A stretch of 64,000 nt of DNA, from contig NZ_JAADJV010000004.1 of assembly GCF_011684115.1 (NCBI RefSeq), positions 186,001-250,000 of the forward strand, read 5' to 3'. Origin of the DNA: Rahnella aceris. Lineage in GTDB: Bacteria > Pseudomonadota > Gammaproteobacteria > Enterobacterales > Enterobacteriaceae. Shown here piece after piece: positions 43,119 through 52,345 of the stretch. How positions within the stretch are numbered: the first letter of the stretch is position 1; each line of letters begins with the position of its first letter. Made by a program: the position numbers and the translations under genes. The notes below the pieces were generated by a model that was not told the DNA's origin, ran no database searches, and saw nothing but the letters and a program-made list of their open reading frames with translations.

Positions 43119-44054
43119 ATGTCAAAGATGTCTACCTCAGAACTACGCAGCTACCAGCAGATTTGCGGCAAAAATGGCGCGATGCTGGTGATCGCCTGTG
43201 ACCAGCGCGGTGCCATGCGCAGCCTGCTCGCCAGCGACCCGCAACAGCAATCTGCCATTTCAGAACACGAACTCGGGCTGATTAAAGCCGACATCACGCA
43301 ATATCTTGCCAGCAAAGCCTCCTGCGTACTGGTCGATCCGGTCTGTGCCGTTCCGCAACTGGTGGACAACGGCATTATTGCCCGCGACACCGCGCTGCTG
43401 ATTGGCCTGGATGCGTCGGGCTGGGACAGTTCGCCGGAAGGCTACCGCCTGTCACGGCTGGTGGAGAATGTCGATGCACGTCGTGTGCGTGAACTCGGTG
43501 CGACCGGCGGCAAAATCATGGTGTATCTGCGTTCAGACCAGGAAGCGGCAAACCGTCATAACATTGATATTCTGCGCCAGAGCATTGAGGATTTCGCCCG
43601 CGAAGACCTGCTGCTGGTGGTGGAGTTTCTGACCTATAAACTCGACAACGAAACCGAGGAAGAATATAAAGAAAAAGTCCCGTCTCTGATTTATGGCGGC
43701 ACCAAGATTTGTCTGGAATGCGGCGCGAAGGTGCTGAAACTGCCTTATCCTGGCTCAAAACAAGCCTGTGCTGACATCACAAAACTCGCTGGCGACGTGC
43801 CGTGGGCCGTACTTTCTGCCGGGGTTGACCATTCCACCTTCCTCAAACAAGTGGCAGATGCCATGAGCGAAGGCGCATCAGGCGTTATCGCAGGTCGTTC
43901 ATTGTGGAAAGACTGCATCTCACTGGACCGCAACGCGACGAAATCCCGTCTTGAATCGCTGGCGGTACCGCGTCTGAACGAACTTCAGGCCGTCATTGAA
44001 CAGTATTTCCATGCACCGTCACACAACCAGACACAACAGGTGGAACATGTCTGA
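43119..44054 (+). CDS. Class I aldolase, tagatose-bisphosphate/sulfofructose-phosphate aldolase family
   Basis: 311-residue TIM-barrel aldolase of the LacD/YihT group, expected to cleave a ketose phosphate to dihydroxyacetone phosphate plus an aldehyde. The motifs AMLVIACDQRGAMRSLL near residue 21 and GVDHSTFLKQV near residue 260 fit. By eye alignment the Schiff-base Lys is Lys207 in AKVLKLPYPG. GGAGAG precedes the ATG at 43119; a longer frame begins at 43014. Its last 8 bp overlap the P-loop kinase gene, so the two are coupled. Substrate unknown. Confidence 0.85.
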   Translation: MSKMSTSELRSYQQICGKNGAMLVIACDQRGAMRSLLASDPQQQSAISEHELGLIKADITQYLASKASCVLVDPVCAVPQLVDNGIIARDTALLIGLDASGWDSSPEGYRLSRLVENVDARRVRELGATGGKIMVYLRSDQEAANRHNIDILRQSIEDFAREDLLLVVEFLTYKLDNETEEEYKEKVPSLIYGGTKICLECGAKVLKLPYPGSKQACADITKLAGDVPWAVLSAGVDHSTFLKQVADAMSEGASGVIAGRSLWKDCISLDRNATKSRLESLAVPRLNELQAVIEQYFHAPSHNQTQQVEHV

Positions 44055-44643
44055 AAACAGAAATGCCTCACGAAATGGCTCAACCGGCAAACGCGTCATC
44101 CTGGTGAACGGGATCCCGGCGTCAGGTAAAAGCCGGCTCGCCGTTGAGCTTTCTGCATACAGCGGCTGGCTGCAACTGTCGCTTGATGGCATTAAAAATC
44201 CGTTTCTTCAGCGATTAGAGAATGTTGACCGCCCTTTTAACCGCGTACTCGGGCTGGCAAGTTATCAGGTTATCTGGGACATCATCGGCGGCGCGCCCGA
44301 AGGCAGCACCTTTATTGTCGATGCCTGGTTTGGTTTTCAGCCCAAAGAGGTGTTGCAGGATTATCTGCAACGGGCGGGCATATCGCAGGTTGTGGAAATC
44401 TGGTGCCAGATTGATGCTGAACTGGCGGCCGAACGATTTTCTTCACGGCTGGGCGAGCGTTTACCGGGACATGTCGGGGCAGAATATATCCCCGAATTAA
44501 AAATTCTCGCAGGAAAAGCACGACCAATAACCCCGGGACCAGTTTATTCTGTTGACCAGAATGTTATCGGCCAAAATAAGCCTGTAAATATTGTTGATAT
44601 TCATGCGTGGATAATCAATTCATTCAATACGCAAATTCAATAA
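44047..44643 (+). CDS. P-loop kinase of the chloramphenicol-phosphotransferase/AAA_33 type
   Basis: 198 residues with Walker A motif GIPASGKS (22-29) and an acidic Walker-B-like VDAWFGF near residue 95. Related families are small-molecule phosphotransferases. It is preceded by ATP-dependent cleavage partner aldolase with an 8-bp overlap, so it may phosphorylate a sugar-phosphate to the bisphosphate used by that aldolase. GGTGGAAC is a fair ribosome site before the ATG. About 200 bp separate it from the PTS genes. Function inferred from context. Confidence 0.75.
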   Translation: MSENRNASRNGSTGKRVILVNGIPASGKSRLAVELSAYSGWLQLSLDGIKNPFLQRLENVDRPFNRVLGLASYQVIWDIIGGAPEGSTFIVDAWFGFQPKEVLQDYLQRAGISQVVEIWCQIDAELAAERFSSRLGERLPGHVGAEYIPELKILAGKARPITPGPVYSVDQNVIGQNKPVNIVDIHAWIINSFNTQIQ

Positions 44644-44849
44644 ATACTGACCGGAGGAAATATTCATTTACTGAAAAAGTAAGTTAATTCTGATATCAGG
44701 ACCTTGTTAAACCTCTACTATCATTCATTCTTTCAGGTCTTTTGAAATTATTATCTTTCATTGATGGCTAATAGGATTGGATAGATCACAGTTTTTATTT
44801 TAATTAAATATCATACTGAGAAAAGACCCTATTCATATGAAGAGGTATT

Positions 44850-45293
44850 ATGTTAAGCGACTGGATTAATGAAAATAACACGCAAATCATTAGCAAAATA
44901 GATGACTGGAAAAGTGCCGTGGCATTTGCCGTGCAACCATTAATTGATTCGGGCGCAGCGGAAAGTCGTTATCTTCAGGCTATATATGATATGCACCGGG
45001 AAATCGGGCCTTATTATGTTTTGGGCGAAGGTATTGCGATGCCGCACGCCCGGCCGGAAGAAGGGGTTAACCGAACGGCACTGTCTTTGGTCATTGTTTC
45101 AGAAGGCGTTGAGTTTGGCAGTGAAGATAATGATCCGGTTTACGTTATCTTCGCGCTGGCCGCGGTGGACAGCCATTCACACATCGAAATGATTGCCAGC
45201 CTTTCCCATCTGTTCTGCGATGACGAGGCAGCGGAACGATTAAAACGCAGTAAAAACAAGCAGGAAGCATTAGAGATTATCCGACAGTTTTAG
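44850..45293 (+). CDS. PTS EIIA component, fructose/mannitol (ascorbate) type
   Basis: 147-residue cytosolic phosphocarrier. The phospho-accepting His66 lies in AMPHARPEEG, the signature of the EIIA Fru/Mtl/Ula group. Similar in size and sequence to E. coli SgcA and UlaC. AGAGG is five bases before the ATG. First of three PTS genes on this strand, followed by the EIIB gene 62 bp later. A long intergenic stretch upstream may hold its own promoter. Confidence 0.88.
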   Translation: MLSDWINENNTQIISKIDDWKSAVAFAVQPLIDSGAAESRYLQAIYDMHREIGPYYVLGEGIAMPHARPEEGVNRTALSLVIVSEGVEFGSEDNDPVYVIFALAAVDSHSHIEMIASLSHLFCDDEAAERLKRSKNKQEALEIIRQF

Positions 45294-45355
45294 ACGTGAA
45301 GTGAAAAAAGATAAACATAACCCTTTATGAACACCTACAAAGAACGTAAGGAAAA

Positions 45356-45661
45356 ATGATGAAAAAGCTATCAATCCTGGCGGTATGCGGTGCGGGTCTG
45401 GGCAGCAGTTTTGCCTGTGAAATGAGTATCGAAGCGGCACTGAAGGATCTGGGTGTGGAAGCCGATTTATCACATTGTGATATTTCAAGCGCCACGTCTT
45501 CAAGAGCCGACATTATTATGACCGGCGAAAATTTCAGATCGCAATTCCAGCATTACACCATCAACGCCAATATTATTTACCTGAAAAGACTGGTCGATAA
45601 AAATGAAATAAAGAGCAAGCTGACGCCTATTCTTCAGGAGATGGGTCACCTGGCCACTTAA
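45356..45661 (+). CDS. PTS EIIB component, ascorbate (UlaB) type
   Basis: 101 residues. The active Cys11 lies in AVCGAGLGSSF, the P-loop of the UlaB/SgcB/GatB group. AAGGA precedes the start; the two adjacent ATG codons (45356 and 45359) are both possible. It pairs with the EIIA and EIIC genes around it. The sequence is not close enough to E. coli UlaB to say that the substrate is ascorbate. Confidence 0.85.
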   Translation: MMKKLSILAVCGAGLGSSFACEMSIEAALKDLGVEADLSHCDISSATSSRADIIMTGENFRSQFQHYTINANIIYLKRLVDKNEIKSKLTPILQEMGHLAT

Positions 45662-45733
45662 TAACAGACCCACTCAATTCACAATACTTATAAATCGATA
45701 AAACAATTACCGTGAACTCTACAGGGGACGCTT

Positions 45734-46999
45734 ATGTCTTTCCTTCACTTTATTGTCAATGATGTATTAGGCCAGGCATCAATTTTAATCTCACTGATCG
45801 CCATGATTGGTCTGATCGCATTAAAGAAAAGCACCGGCCAGATCATTACCGGTACATTAAAAACGCTGCTGGGTTTTCTGGTTCTGCTTTCCGGGGCCAG
45901 CATTATTGTTAATGCCCTGACCTTTCTGGGTGAAATATTCCAGAAAGGGTTTCACATGCGCGGGATTGTTACCGACGTCGGTTCTATTGCCGGTATCGCA
46001 CAACAAACTCTCGGCCGTGAAACCGCATTAATTATGGTTCTGGCGTTTATCGTTAATATCCTGATTGCCCGCCTGACCCGTTTCAAATATATCTTTCTCA
46101 CCGGACAAGCATCGCTGTGGATGGCCACGGTGTGTTCCGTTATCGGTTATATGGGCGGCTTGCGCGGCACGGAACTGATCCTGACTGGCGGCATTATTGC
46201 GGGCGTCATGGCCGTCGGGATGCCGGTGCTGGCTCAGCCGATTGTGCGTAAAATCACCGGGTCCGATGATATTGCACTCGGCCATTTTTGCACCATCGGC
46301 TATATCGTGCAGGCAGGCGTGGCGAAAATCACCGGCGATGTCAGTAAAAGCACCGAAGATTTCGAACTGCCGCAATCTTTCTCGTTCCTGCAGGACACCT
46401 ACCTGTCGATGATGGTGGTGATGATCCCGATTTACCTGATCCCGGCGATTGCCGCAGGCCCGGAAGTCGTCGCGCCTTACGCCAACAGCGTTAATTATCT
46501 GGTCTATTCGTTCCTGCAATCCATTCAGTTTGTGGTCGGTGTTTACGTTCTGCTGTCGGGTGTGCGCCTGTTGCTGGCGGAAATCGTACCGGCATTTCGC
46601 GGCATCGCCCTGCGCATCGTCCCGAATGCCATTCCGGCACTCGATTGTCCGGTGCTTTTCCCGTACGCACCGAACGCCGTCATTATCGGTTTCATCTCTA
46701 CCACCATTGGCTCCATCATCGGTATGTTCCTGTTCCCGAGTCTCGGGCTGGCGATGATTTTACCGGGCATGCTGACCAACTTCTTCGCGGGCGGCACGGC
46801 GGGAATCTTCGGCAATGCAGTCGGCGGACGACGCGGCGCGATTATCGGCGGTATCTTCCACGGCCTGTTTATCACCCTGCTGCCTGCGCTGTTGCTGCCG
46901 CTGCTGGGCAAGTTCGGCTTCTCGAACGTGACGTTCAGTGACTCAGACGTGATCAGCGTCGGGCTGGTATTCGGCCATATTCTCAACTTCTTCCACTAA
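45734..46999 (+). CDS. PTS EIIC component, ascorbate (UlaA/SgaT) type
   Basis: 421-residue membrane permease with about ten helices. Sequences such as ALIMVLAFIVNILIARLTRF, HFCTIGYIVQAG and NAIPALDCPVLFPYAPNAVI are characteristic of UlaA/SgaT. Together with EIIA and EIIB it forms a complete enzyme II. The nearby aldolase and kinase imply that its product is broken down further. Substrate unknown. Confidence 0.93.
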   Translation: MSFLHFIVNDVLGQASILISLIAMIGLIALKKSTGQIITGTLKTLLGFLVLLSGASIIVNALTFLGEIFQKGFHMRGIVTDVGSIAGIAQQTLGRETALIMVLAFIVNILIARLTRFKYIFLTGQASLWMATVCSVIGYMGGLRGTELILTGGIIAGVMAVGMPVLAQPIVRKITGSDDIALGHFCTIGYIVQAGVAKITGDVSKSTEDFELPQSFSFLQDTYLSMMVVMIPIYLIPAIAAGPEVVAPYANSVNYLVYSFLQSIQFVVGVYVLLSGVRLLLAEIVPAFRGIALRIVPNAIPALDCPVLFPYAPNAVIIGFISTTIGSIIGMFLFPSLGLAMILPGMLTNFFAGGTAGIFGNAVGGRRGAIIGGIFHGLFITLLPALLLPLLGKFGFSNVTFSDSDVISVGLVFGHILNFFH

Positions 47000-47019
47000 G
47001 CAAGCCGGAGGTCATGGTT

Positions 47020-47325
47020 ATGGACACACGCATTGAGCAAATTCTGGCGCAGCAACTGCCGCCGCAGGAGTCGGCGAAAGCGCTGAATGAGCTGGGAAAA
47101 CAGTATCAGGAACAGCAGGATCTGGACGCGGCCATTGCCTGCTGGGAGCAAAGCATGGCCTGTTACGGCAAGCCGGGTTTTGCACAGGCACAGCTGATGA
47201 AAGCCTACAATGCGCGACGGCGGCAGTGCTCTGAAGCCGGTGACGGCAAAGGGCTGGAGCGATTTTCCGAAAAAATCGATGCACTGATGCAGCAAAGTAA
47301 GGATGCAATCCGCTACGGATTCTGA
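47020..47325 (+). CDS. Small helical (TPR-like) protein, last gene of the PTS operon
   Basis: 101 residues, mostly helix, with a TPR-like stretch ALNELGKQYQEQQDLDAAIA. Start chosen at 47020 because GGAGG is eight bases upstream; an ATG two codons earlier would be too close. It begins 20 bp after the EIIC stop and a terminator follows, so it belongs to the PTS transcript. No family recognised; likely cytosolic. Confidence 0.72.
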   Translation: MDTRIEQILAQQLPPQESAKALNELGKQYQEQQDLDAAIACWEQSMACYGKPGFAQAQLMKAYNARRRQCSEAGDGKGLERFSEKIDALMQQSKDAIRYGF

Positions 47326-47332
47326 AGCAATT

Positions 47333-47364
47333 AAAAGCCAGAACAGAGGTTCTGGCTTTTGTTT
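47333..47364 (+). terminator. Rho-independent terminator after the PTS operon
   Basis: AAAAGCCAGAAC (47333-47344) pairs perfectly with GTTCTGGCTTTT (47349-47360), then GTTTT. Confidence 0.92.
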
Positions 47365-47444
47365 TGCACGTCTTTATTCTTCCCAATCCTTACGTAGAAT
47401 AGAGGCTGCCCCCGCCGTGAGGGCCTAATCACTAAGGATTTACT

Positions 47445-47627
47445 ATGCCGATGATCCGTCTGGAAATGTTTCCTGGCCGTACCCCCGAACAAAAACGTGA
47501 CTTTGTCCGCGAAGTGACCCGCCTGGCAGCAGAAACCCTGAAATGTAAACCTGAAAGTGTGGATGTGGTGATCACTGAAATACCGAAATCACATTGGGCA
47601 AAAGGGGGAGTGTTGCCGGAAGAATAA
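47445..47627 (+). CDS. 4-oxalocrotonate tautomerase-family protein
   Basis: 60 residues. After removal of Met, Pro1 would be the catalytic base of the tautomerase superfamily (PMIRLEMFPGRT). The length matches the classical 4-OT/DmpI-type subunits that assemble as hexamers. AAGGA six bases before the ATG. Not in an operon with obvious catechol-degradation genes, so the physiological reaction is unknown. Confidence 0.85.
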   Translation: MPMIRLEMFPGRTPEQKRDFVREVTRLAAETLKCKPESVDVVITEIPKSHWAKGGVLPEE

Positions 47628-47696
47628 CAGGCGGAGATGAATCGTCGTCAGCCAGCACGCATTAATGTGCTGGCTGAGCAACGGATAAGGATGTTT

Positions 47697-48239
47697 TTAC
47701 TGCTGTAACGATTTCGTCCGCTGCGCAAAACTCTTGCGCAACTTTTGCAGTTTCGGCGGGATCACCGCCATGCAATAACGGTTCTGCTGCCCCGCACCAT
47801 CCCAGTAGTTCTGGTGATAGCCTTCGGCCACATACACTTCGCCGAGTGGTTCGATGCTGGTCACAATCGGATCACTGTGATCGTGCTGCGCGCGCAGTAT
47901 CGCCGCTTCCGCCTCTGCTTTTTGCTGTTCATTGGCCGGGAAAATCGCCGAACGGTATTGCGTGCCGACGTCATTTCCCTGGCGGTTAAGCTGGGTCGGA
48001 TCGTGCGTCACAAAGTGAATATCCAGCAAATCGCCGTAAGTCAGTTTTTCCGGGTCAAACCCCACGCGGATGGCTTCCGCATGACCGGTCGTGCCGGTAC
48101 AGACCTGCTCATAATTTGGGTTCGGGCGACGCCCGCCGGTGTAGACACTTTCCACCGACTCCACGCCAATGACGTCTTTGAACACCGCTTCTGTACACCA
48201 GAAACAGCCGCCACCGAAAATAGCGTATTCGATTGTCAT
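47697..48239 (-). CDS. msrA: Peptide methionine sulfoxide reductase MsrA
   Basis: Reduces methionine-S-sulfoxide in proteins. 180 residues; the active site is [11 protein letters not shown] with the catalytic Cys12. The recycling end shows only one further Cys (NRYCMAV), so this looks like a short form of the enzyme, smaller than the usual E. coli MsrA (212 residues). Cytosolic; single gene. Could be named MsrA-like; a second msrA elsewhere in the genome is likely. Confidence 0.9.
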   Translation of the reverse strand: MTIEYAIFGGGCFWCTEAVFKDVIGVESVESVYTGGRRPNPNYEQVCTGTTGHAEAIRVGFDPEKLTYGDLLDIHFVTHDPTQLNRQGNDVGTQYRSAIFPANEQQKAEAEAAILRAQHDHSDPIVTSIEPLGEVYVAEGYHQNYWDGAGQQNRYCMAVIPPKLQKLRKSFAQRTKSLQQ

Positions 48240-48459
48240 ACAGACTCCTTCACTGAGGGGGTAGAGGAAATATGGGGACGAATAATGCTGAGATAAAGGT
48301 ATGGCATTAAAAAAACAGAATGTGAAATTCTTATCGCCGGTAAATGATATTATTTTGTGCCTGCTTATTTCCCTGTAAATAGTGTTGATATTGTGTCTGA
48401 TTGATCTGACTTTTTTTTCGTGGCAGACTCACTGGCATTGAAATACATGGAATTCCCCT

Positions 48460-49095
48460 ATGAAAGATGTCATTGAAGGTTTCCTCAGATTCCAGAAAGA
48501 GGCGTTTCCACAGCGTTCTAAGTTATTCAAAGAACTGGCGTTAAACCAAAATCCTAAGACCTTGTTTATATCCTGTTCTGACAGCCGGTTAGTGCCGGAA
48601 TTAGTCACGCAGCGTGAACCGGGCGAACTGTTTGTTATCCGTAATGCCGGTAATATTGTGCCGCCATTCGGGCCGGAACCGGGCGGCGTTTCCGCCACGG
48701 TGGAGTACGCCGTCATGGCGCTGGGCGTAAAAGATATCGTCATCTGCGGGCACTCCAACTGCGGTGCAATGAGCGCGATTGCCAACTGCACCTGTCTGGA
48801 TCACATGCCAGCGGTCGCACACTGGCTGCGTTATTCCGATGCCGCAAAAGCCATCAATGAATCCGTCGAACACGAAAACCCTGAGGCACGCGTCAACGGT
48901 ATGGTGCACCAGAACGTCGTGGCCCAGCTGAGTAACCTGCGCACGCATCCTTGCGTAGCGGTCGCCCTGGCGAAAGGGGAAATTACCTTGCACGGCTGGG
49001 TGTATGATATTGAATCGGGTTGCATCGAAGCCTTTGATGCGAAAAGCGGAGCCTTTATTTCGCTGTCCGATAACCCGGAAGTACGCGCCAGTTAA
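48460..49095 (+). CDS. cynT: Beta-class carbonic anhydrase (CynT-like)
   Basis: Zinc enzyme interconverting CO2 and bicarbonate. 211 residues and close to E. coli CynT. Zinc ligands: CSDSR (Cys39 and Asp41) and GHSNCGA (His98 and Cys101). Typical strands [10 protein letters not shown] and GWVYDIESG follow. The rest of the cyanate operon (cynS, cynX) is not next to it, so its role is general CO2/bicarbonate supply rather than cyanate breakdown; the symbol is by similarity only. Confidence 0.9.
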   Translation: MKDVIEGFLRFQKEAFPQRSKLFKELALNQNPKTLFISCSDSRLVPELVTQREPGELFVIRNAGNIVPPFGPEPGGVSATVEYAVMALGVKDIVICGHSNCGAMSAIANCTCLDHMPAVAHWLRYSDAAKAINESVEHENPEARVNGMVHQNVVAQLSNLRTHPCVAVALAKGEITLHGWVYDIESGCIEAFDAKSGAFISLSDNPEVRAS

Positions 49096-49112
49096 TTACC
49101 CGTTAAATAAAA

Positions 49113-49145
49113 CATCCGGAACATTTTTAAATAATGTTCCGGATG
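49113..49145 (+). terminator. Strong hairpin downstream of the carbonic anhydrase gene
   Basis: CATCCGGAACAT (49113-49124) is exactly inverted as ATGTTCCGGATG (49134-49145). There is no T tract after it, so it may be a terminator of low efficiency or an mRNA 3'-stabilising hairpin. Confidence 0.6.
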
Positions 49146-49258
49146 ATAAATCAGCGACTTAAGACTTATTATATTGTTATCTTAACCTCTGCCGTAATAT
49201 CCCCCTGCCTGCACGACAGTTAACTGATTTCTCTTTTACGCTACAGCGAGAATAATTG

Positions 49259-50386
49259 ATGCCTGTTATCACGTTAAACCGTCTGGCTGATTTGCCAGCC
49301 GCACAGTGGGATGCGCTGGTGCCTGCGCAGCAGCCTTTCCTCAGCTATGCATTTTTATCCGCGCTGGAAGACAGCGGCAGCCTCGGGCCGCATTCCGGCT
49401 GGCATCCGCAGCATCTTCTCTGGCAGGAAAACGGGGAAATCCGCGCCGCCATTCCCGGCTATCGCAAACGCCATTCTTACGGCGAATACGTGTTTGATCA
49501 GGGCTGGGCGGATGCCTGCCAGCGTTCAGGTATTGCCTATTACCCGAAATGGCTGGGTGCGGTGCCGTTCAGCCCGGTGACCGGCGCACGGCTGCTGGGC
49601 GATGAATCTGCTGCGATCAGTCTGTTGCAGGCACTGCCGGATTTTCTGCAAGAAAATGGCCTGACCGGCGCACACATCAATTTTACCGATGAGCGCGCTA
49701 ACCGGCTGATCGGCGGTGAAGCGGTCTGGCAGCACCGGCAGGGCCTGCAATATCACTGGCAGAACCGCGGTTATCGCGATTTTCAGGATTACCTCGACGC
49801 ACTCACCTCACGCAAGCGCAAACAGTTTCGCAAAGAGCGCGAACAGGTGGCCGCGCAGGGCATTGATTTTGTCTGGCTGAAAGGCGCGCAGGTGACTGAA
49901 GCACAATGGGATTTCGTTTATGCCTGCTACAGCAATACCTATGCGGTACGCGGCCAGTCACCGTATCTGACCCGCGCATTTTTCAGCCTGCTGGCGGAAA
50001 GAATGCCGGAGGCGATCCGCGTGGTATTCGCGCAGCAAAACGGCCGTGATGTCGCCATGGCGTTCAGTTTAATCAGCGGTGATACGTTTTATGGCCGCTA
50101 CTGGGGATGCGTGGCGGAATTCGACCGGCTGCATTTTGAAACCTGTTTTTATCAGGGAATGGAATACGCGATTGCCAGCGGCCTCAAACGGTTTGATGCG
50201 GGCGCACAGGGCGAACACAAACTGCTGCGCGGCTTTGAGCCGGTGATCACCGACTCATGGCACTATTTACGTCATCCGGGTTTGCGTGACGCCGTGGAAG
50301 ATTTTTTAGTGGAAGAGCGTGCCGCCGTGCAGCGCTGGGCGGACGAAGCCCGCGAAGTGCTGCCCTACCGGCACGACGGCTGTTAA
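49259..50386 (+). CDS. FemAB/GNAT-like protein of the DUF482 family
   Basis: 375 residues of a family related to peptidoglycan-bridge and GNAT acyltransferases (annotated as peptidogalycan biosynthesis-type). Features: FLSYAFLSALEDSGSLGPHSG at the start, the block RKRKQFRKEREQV (about residue 185) and GRYWGCVAEFDRLHFETCFYQG near residue 283. The start is ATG 49259 with AGCGAG upstream; TTG 49256 is in frame. Next to an ABC exporter on the other strand (10 bp between stops). Enzymatic role not established. Confidence 0.8.
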   Translation: MPVITLNRLADLPAAQWDALVPAQQPFLSYAFLSALEDSGSLGPHSGWHPQHLLWQENGEIRAAIPGYRKRHSYGEYVFDQGWADACQRSGIAYYPKWLGAVPFSPVTGARLLGDESAAISLLQALPDFLQENGLTGAHINFTDERANRLIGGEAVWQHRQGLQYHWQNRGYRDFQDYLDALTSRKRKQFRKEREQVAAQGIDFVWLKGAQVTEAQWDFVYACYSNTYAVRGQSPYLTRAFFSLLAERMPEAIRVVFAQQNGRDVAMAFSLISGDTFYGRYWGCVAEFDRLHFETCFYQGMEYAIASGLKRFDAGAQGEHKLLRGFEPVITDSWHYLRHPGLRDAVEDFLVEERAAVQRWADEAREVLPYRHDGC

Positions 50387-50395
50387 GTTCGGGCC

Positions 50396-52243
50396 CTAAT
50401 CCATGCCGACAAATCCACCGGTCTGGTGTTGCCACAAGCGCGCATAAAGCCCGCCGTGCGCCAGCAGCTCGGCGTGATTGCCCGTCTCAACAATCTGCCC
50501 TTTTTCCAGCACCACCAGGCGGTCCATTTTGGCAATCGTCGATAAGCGGTGCGCAATGGCAATCACCGTTTTACCGCCCATCAGCGTCTCCAGACTTTCC
50601 TGAATAGCCGCTTCCACTTCGGAATCCAGCGCCGACGTGGCTTCATCCATGATCAGGATCGGTGCGTTTTTCAGTAATACGCGGGCAATCGCAATACGCT
50701 GACGCTGGCCGCCGGAAAGTTTGACGCCGCGCTCACCGACATGCGCATCCAGCCCGGTACGGCCCAGCGAATCATAAAGTTGCGGAATGAATTCATCGGC
50801 ACGCGCCTGACGAATTGCCAGTTGCAACTCCTCTTCCGTCGCGCCCGGCCTGCCGTACAGCAGGTTGTCGCGGATGGAACGATGCAGCAGCGAGGTGTCC
50901 TGGGTAATCATACCGATTTGCGCGCGCAGGCTTTCCTGCGTGACGTCGGCAATATTTTGCTGATCAATCAGAATGCGACCGCTGTCGATGTCATACAGAC
51001 GCAGCAGCAGATTCACCAGCGTGGATTTCCCCGCGCCGGAAGGCCCGATCAGGCCGATCTTCTCGCCGGGACGGATTGCCAGATCCAGATTGGGGATCAC
51101 CCTGCCGCCTTCTCCGGAATTCTCTTTGCCGTAATTAAACTGAATGTGATCAAAGTGGATCGCCCCCTGATCGACTTTCAGCGCTTTCGCCTGCGGGATA
51201 TCCGTTACCGTCAATGGCCGCGCAATGGTGTGCAGGCCGTCCTGCACCATGCCGATATTTTCGAAAATACCGTTCACCACCCACATGATCCAGCCGGACA
51301 TATTCACAATACGAATAACCAGACCCGTCGCCAGCGCGATAGCCCCGACGCTTATCAGCGACTGGGTCCACAACCACAAGGCAAGACCGGTGGTGCTGAC
51401 AATCAGCAACCCGTTCAGCGTGGTGACCGACACGTCCATGCCGGTGACCAGACGCCCTGCCAGTTGGGTTTTCTCGGTCTGTTCGCTAATCGCTTCGCGC
51501 GCGTATTTTTGCTCGAGATCGGTATGCGCAAACAGTTTCAGCGTCGTGATGTTGGTGTAACCGTCGACGATGCAGCCCATCAGTTTTGAGCGCGCTTCCG
51601 ACGACTGCACCGAGCGTTGTTTCACACGCGGCACGAAATAACGCAGGCAAACGCCGTAACCGAAGATCCAGATAATCAGCGGGATCATCAGCCGCCAGTC
51701 CGCCTCGGCAAACAGGAACAGCGCACTGGCGGCGTAAATCACCACATGCCAGATGGCGTCCACCGCCTGCACCGCCGAATCGCGCAACGAGTTACCGGTC
51801 TGCATAATGCGCTGGGCAATGCGCCCGGCGAAATCGCTCTGGAAAAAGTTCAGGCTCTGTTTGAGGACATACTTATGATTCTGCCAGCGGATCATGCTGG
51901 TCATGCCGGGGCTGATAGCCTGGTGAACCAGCAAATCATGCAACCCGATAAACACCGGCCGCAGGATCATCGCCACCGCCGCCATCCATAAAAGCTCGCC
52001 CATATGGTCGGTGAAAAAACTGCCCGGCGGTGTGTCTTTGGTCAGGTCGATAATCTGGCTGAGATAGCTGAACAGCGAAACCTCAATCAGCGCACCGATC
52101 AGCCCCACCACCAGTAAAACGGCGAAACTCGGCCAGACCTGACGCAGATAATAAAGATAGAAAGGCAGAACCTGATCCGGCGGTTCAGCAGCCGGTGCCT
52201 CACGGAAGATGTCGATCATTCGCTCGAAACGGCGAAACAGCAT
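50396..52243 (-). CDS. ABC-type exporter, fused permease-ATPase (MsbA/MdlB-like)
   Basis: 615 residues; six membrane helices about 25-330, then a nucleotide-binding domain. Walker A GPSGAGKST, Q-loop MITQDTSLL, signature LSGGQRQRIAIARVLL, Walker B ILIMDEATSAL and the switch HRLST are all present. AAGGGG precedes the ATG at 52243; the frame is open further upstream to 52288. Works as a homodimer or with a second half-transporter not present in this window. Substrate (lipid or drug) unknown. Confidence 0.9.
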   Translation of the reverse strand: MLFRRFERMIDIFREAPAAEPPDQVLPFYLYYLRQVWPSFAVLLVVGLIGALIEVSLFSYLSQIIDLTKDTPPGSFFTDHMGELLWMAAVAMILRPVFIGLHDLLVHQAISPGMTSMIRWQNHKYVLKQSLNFFQSDFAGRIAQRIMQTGNSLRDSAVQAVDAIWHVVIYAASALFLFAEADWRLMIPLIIWIFGYGVCLRYFVPRVKQRSVQSSEARSKLMGCIVDGYTNITTLKLFAHTDLEQKYAREAISEQTEKTQLAGRLVTGMDVSVTTLNGLLIVSTTGLALWLWTQSLISVGAIALATGLVIRIVNMSGWIMWVVNGIFENIGMVQDGLHTIARPLTVTDIPQAKALKVDQGAIHFDHIQFNYGKENSGEGGRVIPNLDLAIRPGEKIGLIGPSGAGKSTLVNLLLRLYDIDSGRILIDQQNIADVTQESLRAQIGMITQDTSLLHRSIRDNLLYGRPGATEEELQLAIRQARADEFIPQLYDSLGRTGLDAHVGERGVKLSGGQRQRIAIARVLLKNAPILIMDEATSALDSEVEAAIQESLETLMGGKTVIAIAHRLSTIAKMDRLVVLEKGQIVETGNHAELLAHGGLYARLWQHQTGGFVGMD

Positions 52244-52345
52244 AGCGATCCCCTTTATGATATCCCTGCCGGCGTTGCTGGTTTCCATGCCATTTCAACG
52301 CCGTAAAGGGGAAAGCTTAGTGCAAATCGCCGGGATTGCGGCCGG

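Noticed and set aside
47697..48239. msrA as a truncated pseudogene
   Set aside because: It is shorter than the E. coli protein but has an intact frame, active-site Cys and a normal fold length for short MsrA proteins.
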